Shown in pieces: positions 24,988 through 32,907 of a DNA stretch of 64,000 nt (positions are counted from its first letter, which is position 1; every line of letters starts with the position of its first letter). A model generated the notes under the pieces. The model was given only the letters and a program-made list of their open reading frames with translations. It searched no databases and had not been told where the DNA came from. The translations under genes and the position numbers were made by a program. The stretch covers positions 1,488,001 to 1,552,000 of the forward strand of contig NZ_CP142884.1 of the NCBI RefSeq assembly GCF_040760075.1. The letters run 5' to 3'. The DNA is from Sphingobacterium sp. R2 (GTDB lineage: Bacteria; Bacteroidota; Bacteroidia; Sphingobacteriales; Sphingobacteriaceae).

Positions 24988-27228
24988 TTAATGATGAATA
25001 AGGTTTGTTTTAACAGTGATCTGCGCAATCACATCATCTAATTCTTGTGCGGAATCCATAATCAGATCCATAATTTCATCGGGCGATTTTCCGCCACCAT
25101 CTAATTCTTTTGATAGGTAAATTAGGCTCATGATCCGTGTTAGTGGGGCCCGGATGACGTGCGATTGCAGCCAGGAGATTTCACGGAGTGTATCGTTCTG
25201 TTTCTTAATTTGATCCATAGCCCGGCGGGAAGCTGTAATGTCTTGTATCGTGCCTTCAATTTTAACGACCTTCCCCGTTTCATCGGTCACTAATCGCACT
25301 TCCTGATGCACCCATTTCAACTTCCCCGATAAGGTAATGATTTCATGCTCAAAGCTTTTGATACTTCCAGACTCCAGGTGAAATAAAGGGTCATCCTCGA
25401 GCATATACTGGTCTTTGGGCTGCAAAGTCTGCTTGATATTTTCTAAGCTGGGGATAAAGGTGCTAGGCGAACAATCATAAATTTTGTACATCTCATCACT
25501 CCATTCCGTGATATCCGAATCTATAGCTCTAAACCAATAGCCTAGCTTAGCAATTTTTTGAGCCGTCTGTAATTGTTCATAAGCTGTTTGTAACGCGTGC
25601 TCGGCAAGCTTTTGTTTGGTAATATCCTTCCCGACAGCAACAATCGTTTTGGATTCTGCTGCTACAGTAGCCGACCATTGCAGCCATTTCAATTCACCGG
25701 CGGATGTTAAAAACCTGCCCGAGAAACGCTCGGTGATATGGCCGCTGATTAATAACGATAACCCTTCCGCTAAGCGCTCTCGATCATCGGCATGGATGAG
25801 GTCAAACATTGGTGTAGCATATAGATAGGTTGTAGGATAACCCAGCAGTTGGCTGAAAGCTTTATTGCATTTTTTGATATAACCATCAAAACCAATAACG
25901 CAAAGGGGATCTGAAGAAATATTGAAAACATTACGATATTCTTCTTCTGTTACTTTTTGTTTGACAAGTGGGCCAAGCCTTTCGCTGACATTGGTCAGTA
26001 AATTTATCTTTTCGACAAGATTCTCTGGCGCAGACGTCGAAAAACATACGATGCAGCCAAGAAATTCATCGCCATACATAATCGGTAGACCGATGCCCGT
26101 GGAAAGACCCACCGCCCTGGCCGCTTCTGCGCGTAGAAAATCTTTATTTGCGCCGATATCGTCCCAAATAACCACCTTTTTTTCTTTCCAGACCCTACCT
26201 GCAAGCCCGTCTTCTTCCGTACAGGAAGTCAATTCCTGTGTCTGTTGGTGGAATAGCGCAAACTTACTTTGCTGCAAGGATTTTGAGACAAGGTGTAACT
26301 CGCTGTGGTCTGGAGCGACCAGCCATATTTCGCTCACACGTATTTTGGGGAGCAGTACAAGCCGCTGAAGGGCTTGATCCAACGAGGATACCAAGAAAAA
26401 AGACTTCGCAAATGTTGACGTCAGTTCGGTAAAAAGATCATTAACAATTTTCTCTTTTATTTCGGCGGTAACTTCATGGGTGGTGGCGATAATACCCTCA
26501 ATCAATGGTGTATCGAGGTGGTTTGACAATTCGGTTTTAAACCAGCGCAGATCGCCGTTTGCATCGGGAAAACGGTAGGCATCAATGGACACAGACTGCG
26601 ACTCTGTTATTTTGCTAAGCTGCCCCATGACGTGGGGAGCATCTTCTTCATAGATGTAGTCAAAAGCATTTTTGCCCAGGAAAGCTTCGGGTTCAATGCC
26701 CAAGACGTTAATGGAGGAGGGGGCTACATATTTGTATTTGCCTTCGAGGTCGATTATAGCCACAAGATCACGTCCATTTTCGATCAATGATCGAAACCGT
26801 TTCTCGCTGAATGAAAGCTCCTTGTAGGCCTTGTCTAAGTTGCGTTCTTTCTCATAAAGCTCGGTCAGGTCGGTGGCGGTAACGATTTCGGCTTGAATGC
26901 CGTAGAAATTGATGGTGTTGCCTTTAATCTGTACATACATGATGCGACCATCACGTTTCTGATGCCGAAAAATACTTTTCTTAAATTTTTTTAGTCGGCT
27001 TTTGGTTCTTTCTACAGCTTCCTCCAATTTTGGTATATCCTCTTGCGGGCGAATATCCTTGATTGTCATCTGCTTAAACTCTTCTTCGCTATATCCGTAT
27101 TGATGAATGGCTTCTTTATTTACAGCAAGAAAACGTAATGTATCTAGGTCATAGATCCACATGGGTAGCGGGACTAGGTCGAATATGGCTCGGTCAAAAT
27201 CGGATCTTTCGGTAGTTACACTAAGCAT
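24988..27228 (-). CDS. Multi-PAS/GAF sensor protein with kinase dimerisation domain but no ATPase domain
   Basis: 746 residues, cytoplasmic. Domains in order: PAS about 10-130 (DLVPLPMWIYDLDTLRFLAV), PAS about 145-265, GAF about 270-430, PAS about 435-550 (FNISSDPLCVIGFDGYIKKC), PAS about 570-675 and a final DHp-like helix with SHVIRAPLTRIMSLIYL, phosphoacceptor histidine near residue 688. The protein ends some 55 residues later, with no N-box, G-box or other ATPase motif. The receiver gene follows by one base. This suggests a signalling protein phosphorylated by another kinase or by back-transfer, or a pure scaffold. The nearest upstream element is the long palindrome at 27319-27370. Confidence 0.88.
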   Translation of the reverse strand: MLSVTTERSDFDRAIFDLVPLPMWIYDLDTLRFLAVNKEAIHQYGYSEEEFKQMTIKDIRPQEDIPKLEEAVERTKSRLKKFKKSIFRHQKRDGRIMYVQIKGNTINFYGIQAEIVTATDLTELYEKERNLDKAYKELSFSEKRFRSLIENGRDLVAIIDLEGKYKYVAPSSINVLGIEPEAFLGKNAFDYIYEEDAPHVMGQLSKITESQSVSIDAYRFPDANGDLRWFKTELSNHLDTPLIEGIIATTHEVTAEIKEKIVNDLFTELTSTFAKSFFLVSSLDQALQRLVLLPKIRVSEIWLVAPDHSELHLVSKSLQQSKFALFHQQTQELTSCTEEDGLAGRVWKEKKVVIWDDIGANKDFLRAEAARAVGLSTGIGLPIMYGDEFLGCIVCFSTSAPENLVEKINLLTNVSERLGPLVKQKVTEEEYRNVFNISSDPLCVIGFDGYIKKCNKAFSQLLGYPTTYLYATPMFDLIHADDRERLAEGLSLLISGHITERFSGRFLTSAGELKWLQWSATVAAESKTIVAVGKDITKQKLAEHALQTAYEQLQTAQKIAKLGYWFRAIDSDITEWSDEMYKIYDCSPSTFIPSLENIKQTLQPKDQYMLEDDPLFHLESGSIKSFEHEIITLSGKLKWVHQEVRLVTDETGKVVKIEGTIQDITASRRAMDQIKKQNDTLREISWLQSHVIRAPLTRIMSLIYLSKELDGGGKSPDEIMDLIMDSAQELDDVIAQITVKTNLIHH

Positions 27229-27318
27229 ATAGATACATGGGTATACGTTTTACACAGTAAAAAGTTGTGTATCTAAATATAGCAAAAAAATAGATAGGTT
27301 ACATCAACCGCGGTGTAC

Positions 27319-27370
27319 TTTCGCAATGAGTACCGTCAATACAGGTGTTTTGACGGTACTCATTGCGAAA
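27319..27370. repeat. Perfect 21-bp inverted repeat
   Basis: TTTCGCAATGAGTACCGTCA plus A (27319-27339) is repeated in exact reverse complement at 27350-27370 around a 10-nt spacer. It lies between the end of the fimbrillin-companion gene and the start of the PAS/GAF gene, both leftward. No T-run follows on the minus strand, so it is not a standard intrinsic terminator, although it probably ends or protects the fimbrillin transcript. Confidence 0.9.
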
Positions 27371-27405
27371 AAATCGTATATCTGCATCGAATTTGATTTT
27401 CGGCA

Positions 27406-27573
27406 TTACCAATCTATGGTTCGGTTGTCGTCTTCGACAACAGTCCACGATTCCTGTGGTGCTACACTTTGAACGGGCTGAGGCTGAGATGCTGCTGCGA
27501 TTCCTTGCTCTAACGCGATTTCCAGTGTAAAAACTTGGGGGCTTATATAATTTTTTTTCTTTGTATTTTTCAT
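27406..27573 (-). CDS. Short conserved-type peptide linked to fimbrillin gene
   Basis: A 55-residue peptide starting MKNTKKKNYISPQVFTLEIA, then EQGIAAAS and a tail ending EDDNRTIDW. Peptides with this layout (basic start, Y-x-x-P-x-V, acidic/hydrophobic strand, EQGIAA, variable acidic C-terminus) are common beside surface-protein genes in Bacteroidota, and their role is unknown. The frame can be read from 27606, but the inner ATG after an AT-rich stretch fits the family. It follows the fimbrillin gene by 38 bp and is probably in its operon. There is no membrane segment. Confidence 0.7.
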   Translation of the reverse strand: MKNTKKKNYISPQVFTLEIALEQGIAAASQPQPVQSVAPQESWTVVEDDNRTIDW

Positions 27574-27611
27574 GACATCATTATTTTTATCCGTATAATC
27601 AAGCATAGAAA

Positions 27612-29171
27612 TTAACTACATGTAACCTTTTTTCTACCGCTACCTGCTCCGACCATGGAAGTTTTACCTTGTACGACTTGCGTTATTTTGACCGTATTGG
27701 AGGCTGGATTCCAAGGCACCGTATTAAATGAACCTGCAGTTAGTACCAAAGGATATAGCTCGCCACCGGAACTTTTACTACCATACATGCTTACTTTTCC
27801 TTCGCGGCTGATCACTACACGGATAAGTGGATTGGTGGCGGTGCCTACCATGGCGTAGATTTGCGGAATTGTACCTCCGGCTGTATTGATGCCTCCATGC
27901 AGACTACCATCTTCAAAGGCAACATTCTTGGGCGCGATGGCGATATTGGCTTCGAATTGTATTTCTTGAGTAGCCAATGGGATTCCATTTACCTCCATGT
28001 TGAACGAATTGTCCATCTCTAGAATGTCAAATACGAAACCATAATCGGCTCCTGGCGCCGTCAACGTTTGTTCTACAATCGATCCATTTGGAACAATAGT
28101 GCCGTTCACATTTGCTCCACCCCCGGAAGCAAGGTAATTCCAATTCAGGTTGGCTCCTCCGGTGACCTCTTCCGTACAGGTTTTGAAGGTGAGGTTCAAA
28201 TTGTAACGCTCTCCAGGTGCAATCCTCAATCCTGTAAACGATACATTGTTCTTCGTTTCGCCATCAATGGTTATTGATCCAAAATTGAACACCCCATTGG
28301 TTTCTACTGGATGAATCAATAGCGATGGGACACTGGATACTGTACGTAATCCTGGACCGAGTGCCGGGAATACAACATTTGAAGTAGATGTTGATCCGTT
28401 GTAGGTGATGGAACCGTCTGCTAACTGCAGATTTGCGCTCGGATGTGTGGGCCCGATGGTTGTTGTGCCAAGTTGGGTAATTGCTCCCGTCATTTCAGTG
28501 TCCATACTCAGATTTGTTGTCACCTCGCTATATTGATGCCTTAGAATCACGTCGATCGTATTATCTCCAGATTGAACCGGTAGCTGCTGTTTAAAATACA
28601 TCAGGTCTGCACTGATGTCGGCTAACTTCGCTGTATTTAGATCGTCCGGTGCGGTTATTGTGGGTACTGTAGTGGTACTATTGATGGAAAATGCTACAAA
28701 AGTGTAGGTATGACCAGCATCCAACGCTATCTCCTGATCATTATCTACCTGGTTTGTATATATTTTCTCCGTCACATATTTGCCGGCATCATTATAGACA
28801 ACTATTTTGTACTTCACATTTTCTCCAAGTGGTGAACGCTCTTCAGTAGCAGCGGCACGAGGCGCCGCTGATGCCCGCAGCGGACTGCCATATCGGGTTA
28901 ACGGCACTGGAGACAATGTGGCTTCAATAGCACTTGATGCTGTTAAAGGAACCCGAATTGGCTTATTAGACGTCGACGTGTGGATGCTCTTGTTTGATTT
29001 TGATGTGATGGTAACTGGATTTTCTACACCCAAGAGGTGAATACTCACACTCGCTTTTCCAGCGAATGAAACACTATCCTTAGTTTCTTTACACGAAGTA
29101 ATGATCATACTGGTCAATGCTGCAAATGACAGCATTCCAATACTGCAAATGGTTCTAAATTTAAATGACAT
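27612..29171 (-). CDS. Fimbrillin family lipoprotein
   Basis: 519 residues from ATG 29171. A lipoprotein signal ends at SMIITSC and is followed by a flexible, Ser/Thr-rich region. Two beta-sandwich regions follow: residues about 120-290 with VKYKIVVYNDAGKYVTEK and LDAGHTYTFVAFSIN, and 290-519 with APGERYNLNLTFKTC. This matches fimbrillin-like (FimA/Mfa-type) proteins, which are exported as lipoproteins, processed and assembled into surface fibres. The frame extends to 29228, but the extra 19 residues precede the signal peptide and are probably leader mRNA. It is divergent from the LuxR-type regulator gene, which may control it. Confidence 0.8.
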   Translation of the reverse strand: MSFKFRTICSIGMLSFAALTSMIITSCKETKDSVSFAGKASVSIHLLGVENPVTITSKSNKSIHTSTSNKPIRVPLTASSAIEATLSPVPLTRYGSPLRASAAPRAAATEERSPLGENVKYKIVVYNDAGKYVTEKIYTNQVDNDQEIALDAGHTYTFVAFSINSTTTVPTITAPDDLNTAKLADISADLMYFKQQLPVQSGDNTIDVILRHQYSEVTTNLSMDTEMTGAITQLGTTTIGPTHPSANLQLADGSITYNGSTSTSNVVFPALGPGLRTVSSVPSLLIHPVETNGVFNFGSITIDGETKNNVSFTGLRIAPGERYNLNLTFKTCTEEVTGGANLNWNYLASGGGANVNGTIVPNGSIVEQTLTAPGADYGFVFDILEMDNSFNMEVNGIPLATQEIQFEANIAIAPKNVAFEDGSLHGGINTAGGTIPQIYAMVGTATNPLIRVVISREGKVSMYGSKSSGGELYPLVLTAGSFNTVPWNPASNTVKITQVVQGKTSMVGAGSGRKKVTCS

Positions 29172-29381
29172 TTTTACTTTCAGTTGATGTGTGCGACCCC
29201 CGTTGTTCCCTAAATTCTTGTGGAACATGGAATAGGGAAAATTTGTACAAAAAAACTACAAAGTCTATCAATTAACAATTTCCATGGGCTTATATACCTA
29301 TAACTTGCTATGGATAGGATTGTGAATAGCAAAATTTAGGTATATGGTCACTGCCAAAAGAAAGAGTTCGTTTAAATGAAT

Positions 29382-29389
29382 TACATTTG
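29382..29389 (+). promoter_or_regulatory. Minus-7 box of the LuxR-type regulator gene
   Basis: TACATTTG matches the Bacteroidota -7 element TAnnTTTG and would start transcription near 29395, just upstream of ATG 29420. It supports that ATG over the TTG at 29387. No clear -33 element is present, so an activator may be needed. Confidence 0.45.
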
Positions 29390-29419
29390 GCGGATTTTTT
29401 ATTTGAAGGAACTGTGGTA

Positions 29420-30046
29420 ATGAACAATTCTAAGCATGCAATAATATTGGATGATCATGGGCTCTTTGCAGATGCTTTTTCGCTGCTATTGGAGCGCTAT
29501 ACCTTATTTGATTTTGTTAAAACTTGCAACGACGTAGCGGACTTTTTTACATTTTTGAATGCTTTTAATCGGGAAAGCATGGTTATATTTCTGGATTATT
29601 ACCTCCGAGAAGGAAATGGGCTGTCGTTGTTATCGGAAATTAATAGAATCAATAAAAATGCAAAAATTGTATTTTTAACAAGTGCCATGTCGCCATTGCT
29701 TATTCAGACTTTGAAACGGTACAATCCGGCGGGTATTTTAAGTAAATCCTGTTCGGTGGGTACATTAAAACAATGTATCGAAGATGTGGCTGCGGGGAAG
29801 TCATTCGTGGATCCTCTTTTCCAAGAAATCCTCGATCAGCAAGAGGGGCAGCAGCTAAATTTTACTGCAAGGGAAATAGAATTGTTGAAACATGTCGCTA
29901 ATGGTGAAACAATCGCAGCGATTGCAGAGAAAATGTTTTTGAGTCCCCACACGGTGATAGCGCATCGCAGAAATATGATGGCTAAAGCAGCGTGTCAGTC
30001 GATGACACATCTGGTGACGCTGGCAAAAGACCAGGGCCTTTTATAG
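29420..30046 (+). CDS. LuxR/NarL-type response regulator
   Basis: 208 residues from ATG 29420. The receiver has acidic D11/D12 (ILDDHGLFADAF) and phosphoacceptor D59 (MVIFLDYYLREGNG). A C-terminal LuxR helix-turn-helix (about 145-205) carries LNFTAREIELLKHVANGETI and MFLSPHTVIAHRRNMM. It is divergent from the fimbrillin operon and convergent, with a 9-bp gap, with a TPR-containing histidine kinase that is the most likely partner. Control of the fimbrillin genes is inferred from position only. Confidence 0.9.
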   Translation: MNNSKHAIILDDHGLFADAFSLLLERYTLFDFVKTCNDVADFFTFLNAFNRESMVIFLDYYLREGNGLSLLSEINRINKNAKIVFLTSAMSPLLIQTLKRYNPAGILSKSCSVGTLKQCIEDVAAGKSFVDPLFQEILDQQEGQQLNFTAREIELLKHVANGETIAAIAEKMFLSPHTVIAHRRNMMAKAACQSMTHLVTLAKDQGLL

Positions 30047-30055
30047 CGCCAACCG

Positions 30056-32095
30056 TTAAAGGTCATGGGCAGAAGATTGCAATTCAAAACTAAAGATAGC
30101 GCCTTTACCATCGATACTGTGGATCTGGAGTTCACTCTGACAAAGTGCTAAATAATAGATACAGAGCTTTAAGCCCAAACCAAAACCTTCTTCGTCGCTT
30201 GTTCCGTTCAGTGAAATAGGCTTTGCGTCTGAATAGATTTTATCTCGTACATGTTTAGCGATGCCATGCCCCGCATCAGCAACGGAAAAAATGACACGGT
30301 CGCCTCGGGCATTTGTTTTGGCTTGAATGACTATCTTTTCCCCTGATCGACTAAACTTAATGGCATTATCTACCAAATTACGGACGATAATATTGATCAC
30401 TTCGCGGTCGGAAGAGATGGCAAGTGAGGCGTCACAATCAATTGCTGCTGTAAGCTGCTTTTCGCTTAGTCTCCTTTCGTAAAGTTTGACGATATCTTCA
30501 AAGAGCGCTCTTATATTGAAATTAGCTACTGAAAGATGAACTGTATGCAAATGCTGAATAGCCCATAGCAACAGATTATCGATGTGAATGGTTAAGGTAT
30601 CAATTTCATCATAACAGGACGATAACAATTCTCTCGTTTGGGACTCCGAAATAAGCCCATCTTTAAATGGCTTAAGGATATATAGTAAACTATTTATTGG
30701 CGATCTGATATCGTGTGCTATAATCGAGATTAACGATTTTTTGAATTTGTTTGCTTCTTCGAGCAGGATGACCTGCTCCTCGATAAAGGCATTGGTGCTC
30801 TGGAGCATCTTGTTATTTTTCTGGGCCTGCTTAAAATTTTTTATCAGGAGGAAGCCAATGACTGACATGGATAGGATAACAACCAATGCGATGACCAGGA
30901 TGGCGTTTCGGCGCGACACCTTGGCGCTGTAGACGGCCTTTATATCGCTTTGTTGTTTTTTAAATTTGAATTCTTCTTCCTTTCGTACCAATTCTTCTTT
31001 GTTTTCGTTGCTGTACAACGAATCGGATGCCGCCTTATAAATCTTATAAAATGCGAGTGATTTGCTAAAATCACCACTTTTTTCATAAAACTCACTCAGC
31101 TTTTTTGACGAAAGCTGCAAGTAATACAGTTGTCCATGCGATTGTGCTAAGCTATGGCAGGCTTTGATATAGCTAATGGCAGTTGCTGTATCGCCGATTT
31201 GGAAATAGGTTTCGGAAAGTTTTTCCAATAAACGCATGTATTCTGTATTCTCCCTTGTTGGCTCCAAGGTTTCTTTCGCTTTTAATAAGTAATTAAGTGC
31301 ATTCTTCAAAACCTTCATTTTCAGATAAAGCGCCCCTAAGGATTGTTGCGCATTCCCTATTGCTTTACGATTTTTTTGTATTTCAGCGAGTTTTAGGGAT
31401 TGAAGATAATTGGCTTTTGCCCGTTCAAAATCTCCTTTTACGAGGAAGATATGACCGATATTGCCGAGTATAAATGAAGATTTTGAGGTGTCGCCTATCT
31501 GTTCATATTGCTGCTGACTTTGGGTATAATAGGAAATTGCACTATCCATCATAAGTTGATAATGATAAACAGTTGCCATATTAAACATGGCGTGCGCTTT
31601 GACTTCGGGCAAATTGTAGTTTTCGGCTCCGTCCAATGCTTTGTTTAATTCCAGTAAGGCATCTTTGTGCTTTCCGAGGGCAATATAGGACGTGGCTAAA
31701 TTGCTATAAATTTTAACCGCCCGCGCCATATCTCCAGTTTCCAAAGCGATTTTTACGGACTTATTGTACTGCTGTATAGCCTTATTATAGTTGCCTGTTT
31801 CATAGTAACCTCTACCAAGATTGCGAAGTGCATCAATTTTTCCTGCTGTGTAGCCAACGCTATCGCAAGTAGCCACTATACGTTTGCTCAGTGTAATCAT
31901 TGAATCGGGAATACTTGACCATAAGCTGTTTGCTCGCGCATTGAGGCTATCAATCGTGGTGGTGTCGATCTTAGAATTACTGTTGGCCGCTTCCGTACCA
32001 GAATTGGAGCAAGATACCGTAGTAATTAGGAAAAACAACATCAACAGTGTGACGACTATTCCAAACCTCGACTTTTCATTCGATAAATATTGCAT
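30056..32095 (-). CDS. TPR-containing sensor histidine kinase
   Basis: 679 residues from ATG 32095. A signal or anchor sequence (LLMLFFLITTVSC) could be a lipobox. Some eight tetratricopeptide repeats follow (about 60-370), then a membrane span (ILVIALVVILSMSVIGFLLI), a coiled linker, an H-box IIAHDIRSPINSLLYIL (histidine near 460) and a full ATPase domain with IVRNLVDNAIKFSRSGEK, VADAGHGIAKH and GFGLGLKLCIYY. The periplasmic TPR domain probably senses a protein or peptide ligand. The LuxR-type regulator gene ends 9 bp away, tail to tail, and probably encodes its partner. The longer frame uses a TTG and is less likely. Confidence 0.9.
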   Translation of the reverse strand: MQYLSNEKSRFGIVVTLLMLFFLITTVSCSNSGTEAANSNSKIDTTTIDSLNARANSLWSSIPDSMITLSKRIVATCDSVGYTAGKIDALRNLGRGYYETGNYNKAIQQYNKSVKIALETGDMARAVKIYSNLATSYIALGKHKDALLELNKALDGAENYNLPEVKAHAMFNMATVYHYQLMMDSAISYYTQSQQQYEQIGDTSKSSFILGNIGHIFLVKGDFERAKANYLQSLKLAEIQKNRKAIGNAQQSLGALYLKMKVLKNALNYLLKAKETLEPTRENTEYMRLLEKLSETYFQIGDTATAISYIKACHSLAQSHGQLYYLQLSSKKLSEFYEKSGDFSKSLAFYKIYKAASDSLYSNENKEELVRKEEEFKFKKQQSDIKAVYSAKVSRRNAILVIALVVILSMSVIGFLLIKNFKQAQKNNKMLQSTNAFIEEQVILLEEANKFKKSLISIIAHDIRSPINSLLYILKPFKDGLISESQTRELLSSCYDEIDTLTIHIDNLLLWAIQHLHTVHLSVANFNIRALFEDIVKLYERRLSEKQLTAAIDCDASLAISSDREVINIIVRNLVDNAIKFSRSGEKIVIQAKTNARGDRVIFSVADAGHGIAKHVRDKIYSDAKPISLNGTSDEEGFGLGLKLCIYYLALCQSELQIHSIDGKGAIFSFELQSSAHDL

Positions 32096-32248
32096 TGCCC
32101 GCAAAGATAACAAGATGCCTGCTCATGTGCCGGCATTAAATCGTAAAAAAAAAATGCTGCATAGTGATAATGTTAAACCGCTTCTGAATTTTTGTTGGGT
32201 AATTCTATTGTAATCAGTATGTTGTGTATTGGTGGGGTGGGGCTCAAT

Positions 32249-32281
32249 AAAAAAGAGCTGCCCAATCTATTTGGACAGCTC
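32249..32281 (-). terminator. Intrinsic terminator of the metzincin Sus operon
   Basis: On the minus strand GAGCTGTCCAA (32281-32271) pairs with TTGGGCAGCTC (32265-32255), one mismatch, 5-nt loop, followed by six Ts. It lies 36 bp after the DUF3347 gene. Confidence 0.85.
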
Positions 32282-32316
32282 CTGATCTGTATGTGATTAC
32301 CGCGTTCGTGCGGAAA

Positions 32317-32859
32317 TTAATGGCAGGCTACGGGCTTGGGGTAATCGGCTTGTGCCATTCCTTTGACCAGTTCACCACACTTGCGCATCGACGCTGCGTA
32401 CGGATTTTCTATCGCCTTGTCGTAACTTAGCCAATAGCCTTTTTCCATAGGGCAATACTGCAGGTACATCGCCTCATCGGTACATTTCATCGTCTCCATA
32501 ATGGTAAATAGGGATTGTGTGACTGCAGAAAACGACGCTTTCATAGCCTTTAGGTCTTGTGCGGCTTTGAGGCTGGCAGCATCGGCCTTCATGGTTTGGC
32601 TTACTTTTTTCAGACGCATCATGTCGTCGAGCTGCAATCCTTTCAGTCGAAAGTTCTGCACTTCTTTTTCCAGCTGAACGGCATGTGCTTTGCCGCTGGC
32701 AAAGTTTTCATTCTGGATGTCCTTTTTTACTTCCATGTAGCTTTTAAATAGTCGGTCGCGTTGTGCCTGTGCGACATCTTGTCCGTGGCTTGCTTGACAG
32801 GAAATCATGAGAAGACTGATCAAGCAGGTGATGTAAATTCCTTTTAGTTTATTTTTCAT
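32317..32859 (-). CDS. DUF3347 domain lipoprotein
   Basis: 180 residues. A lipoprotein signal (SLLMISC, cysteine about 21) is followed by a helical bundle. The second part has the DUF3347 hallmark with cysteines and methionines: TMKCTDEAMYLQYCPME and GYWLSYDKAIENPYAAS, then MRKCGELV and the end KPVACH. The domain is also found attached to heavy-metal efflux adaptors and is thought to bind copper or similar metals. Here it is the last gene of the sigma-FecR-SusC-SusD-metalloprotease operon, 48 bp after the protease, so it may handle metal for the protease or imported ligand (inference). Confidence 0.85.
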   Translation of the reverse strand: MKNKLKGIYITCLISLLMISCQASHGQDVAQAQRDRLFKSYMEVKKDIQNENFASGKAHAVQLEKEVQNFRLKGLQLDDMMRLKKVSQTMKADAASLKAAQDLKAMKASFSAVTQSLFTIMETMKCTDEAMYLQYCPMEKGYWLSYDKAIENPYAASMRKCGELVKGMAQADYPKPVACH

Positions 32860-32907
32860 GCTCTTATTTTCTTTTAAATGGATAATGATCGCTCGAGTAA
32901 GCTGGGT

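Noticed and set aside
25922..26368. 148-residue plus-strand frame inside the PAS/GAF gene
   Set aside because: The opposite strand encodes a clear GAF domain; this is its shadow.
27319..27370. Palindrome as an insertion-sequence end or CRISPR-like unit
   Set aside because: No transposase gene, target duplication or further repeat copies are visible nearby.
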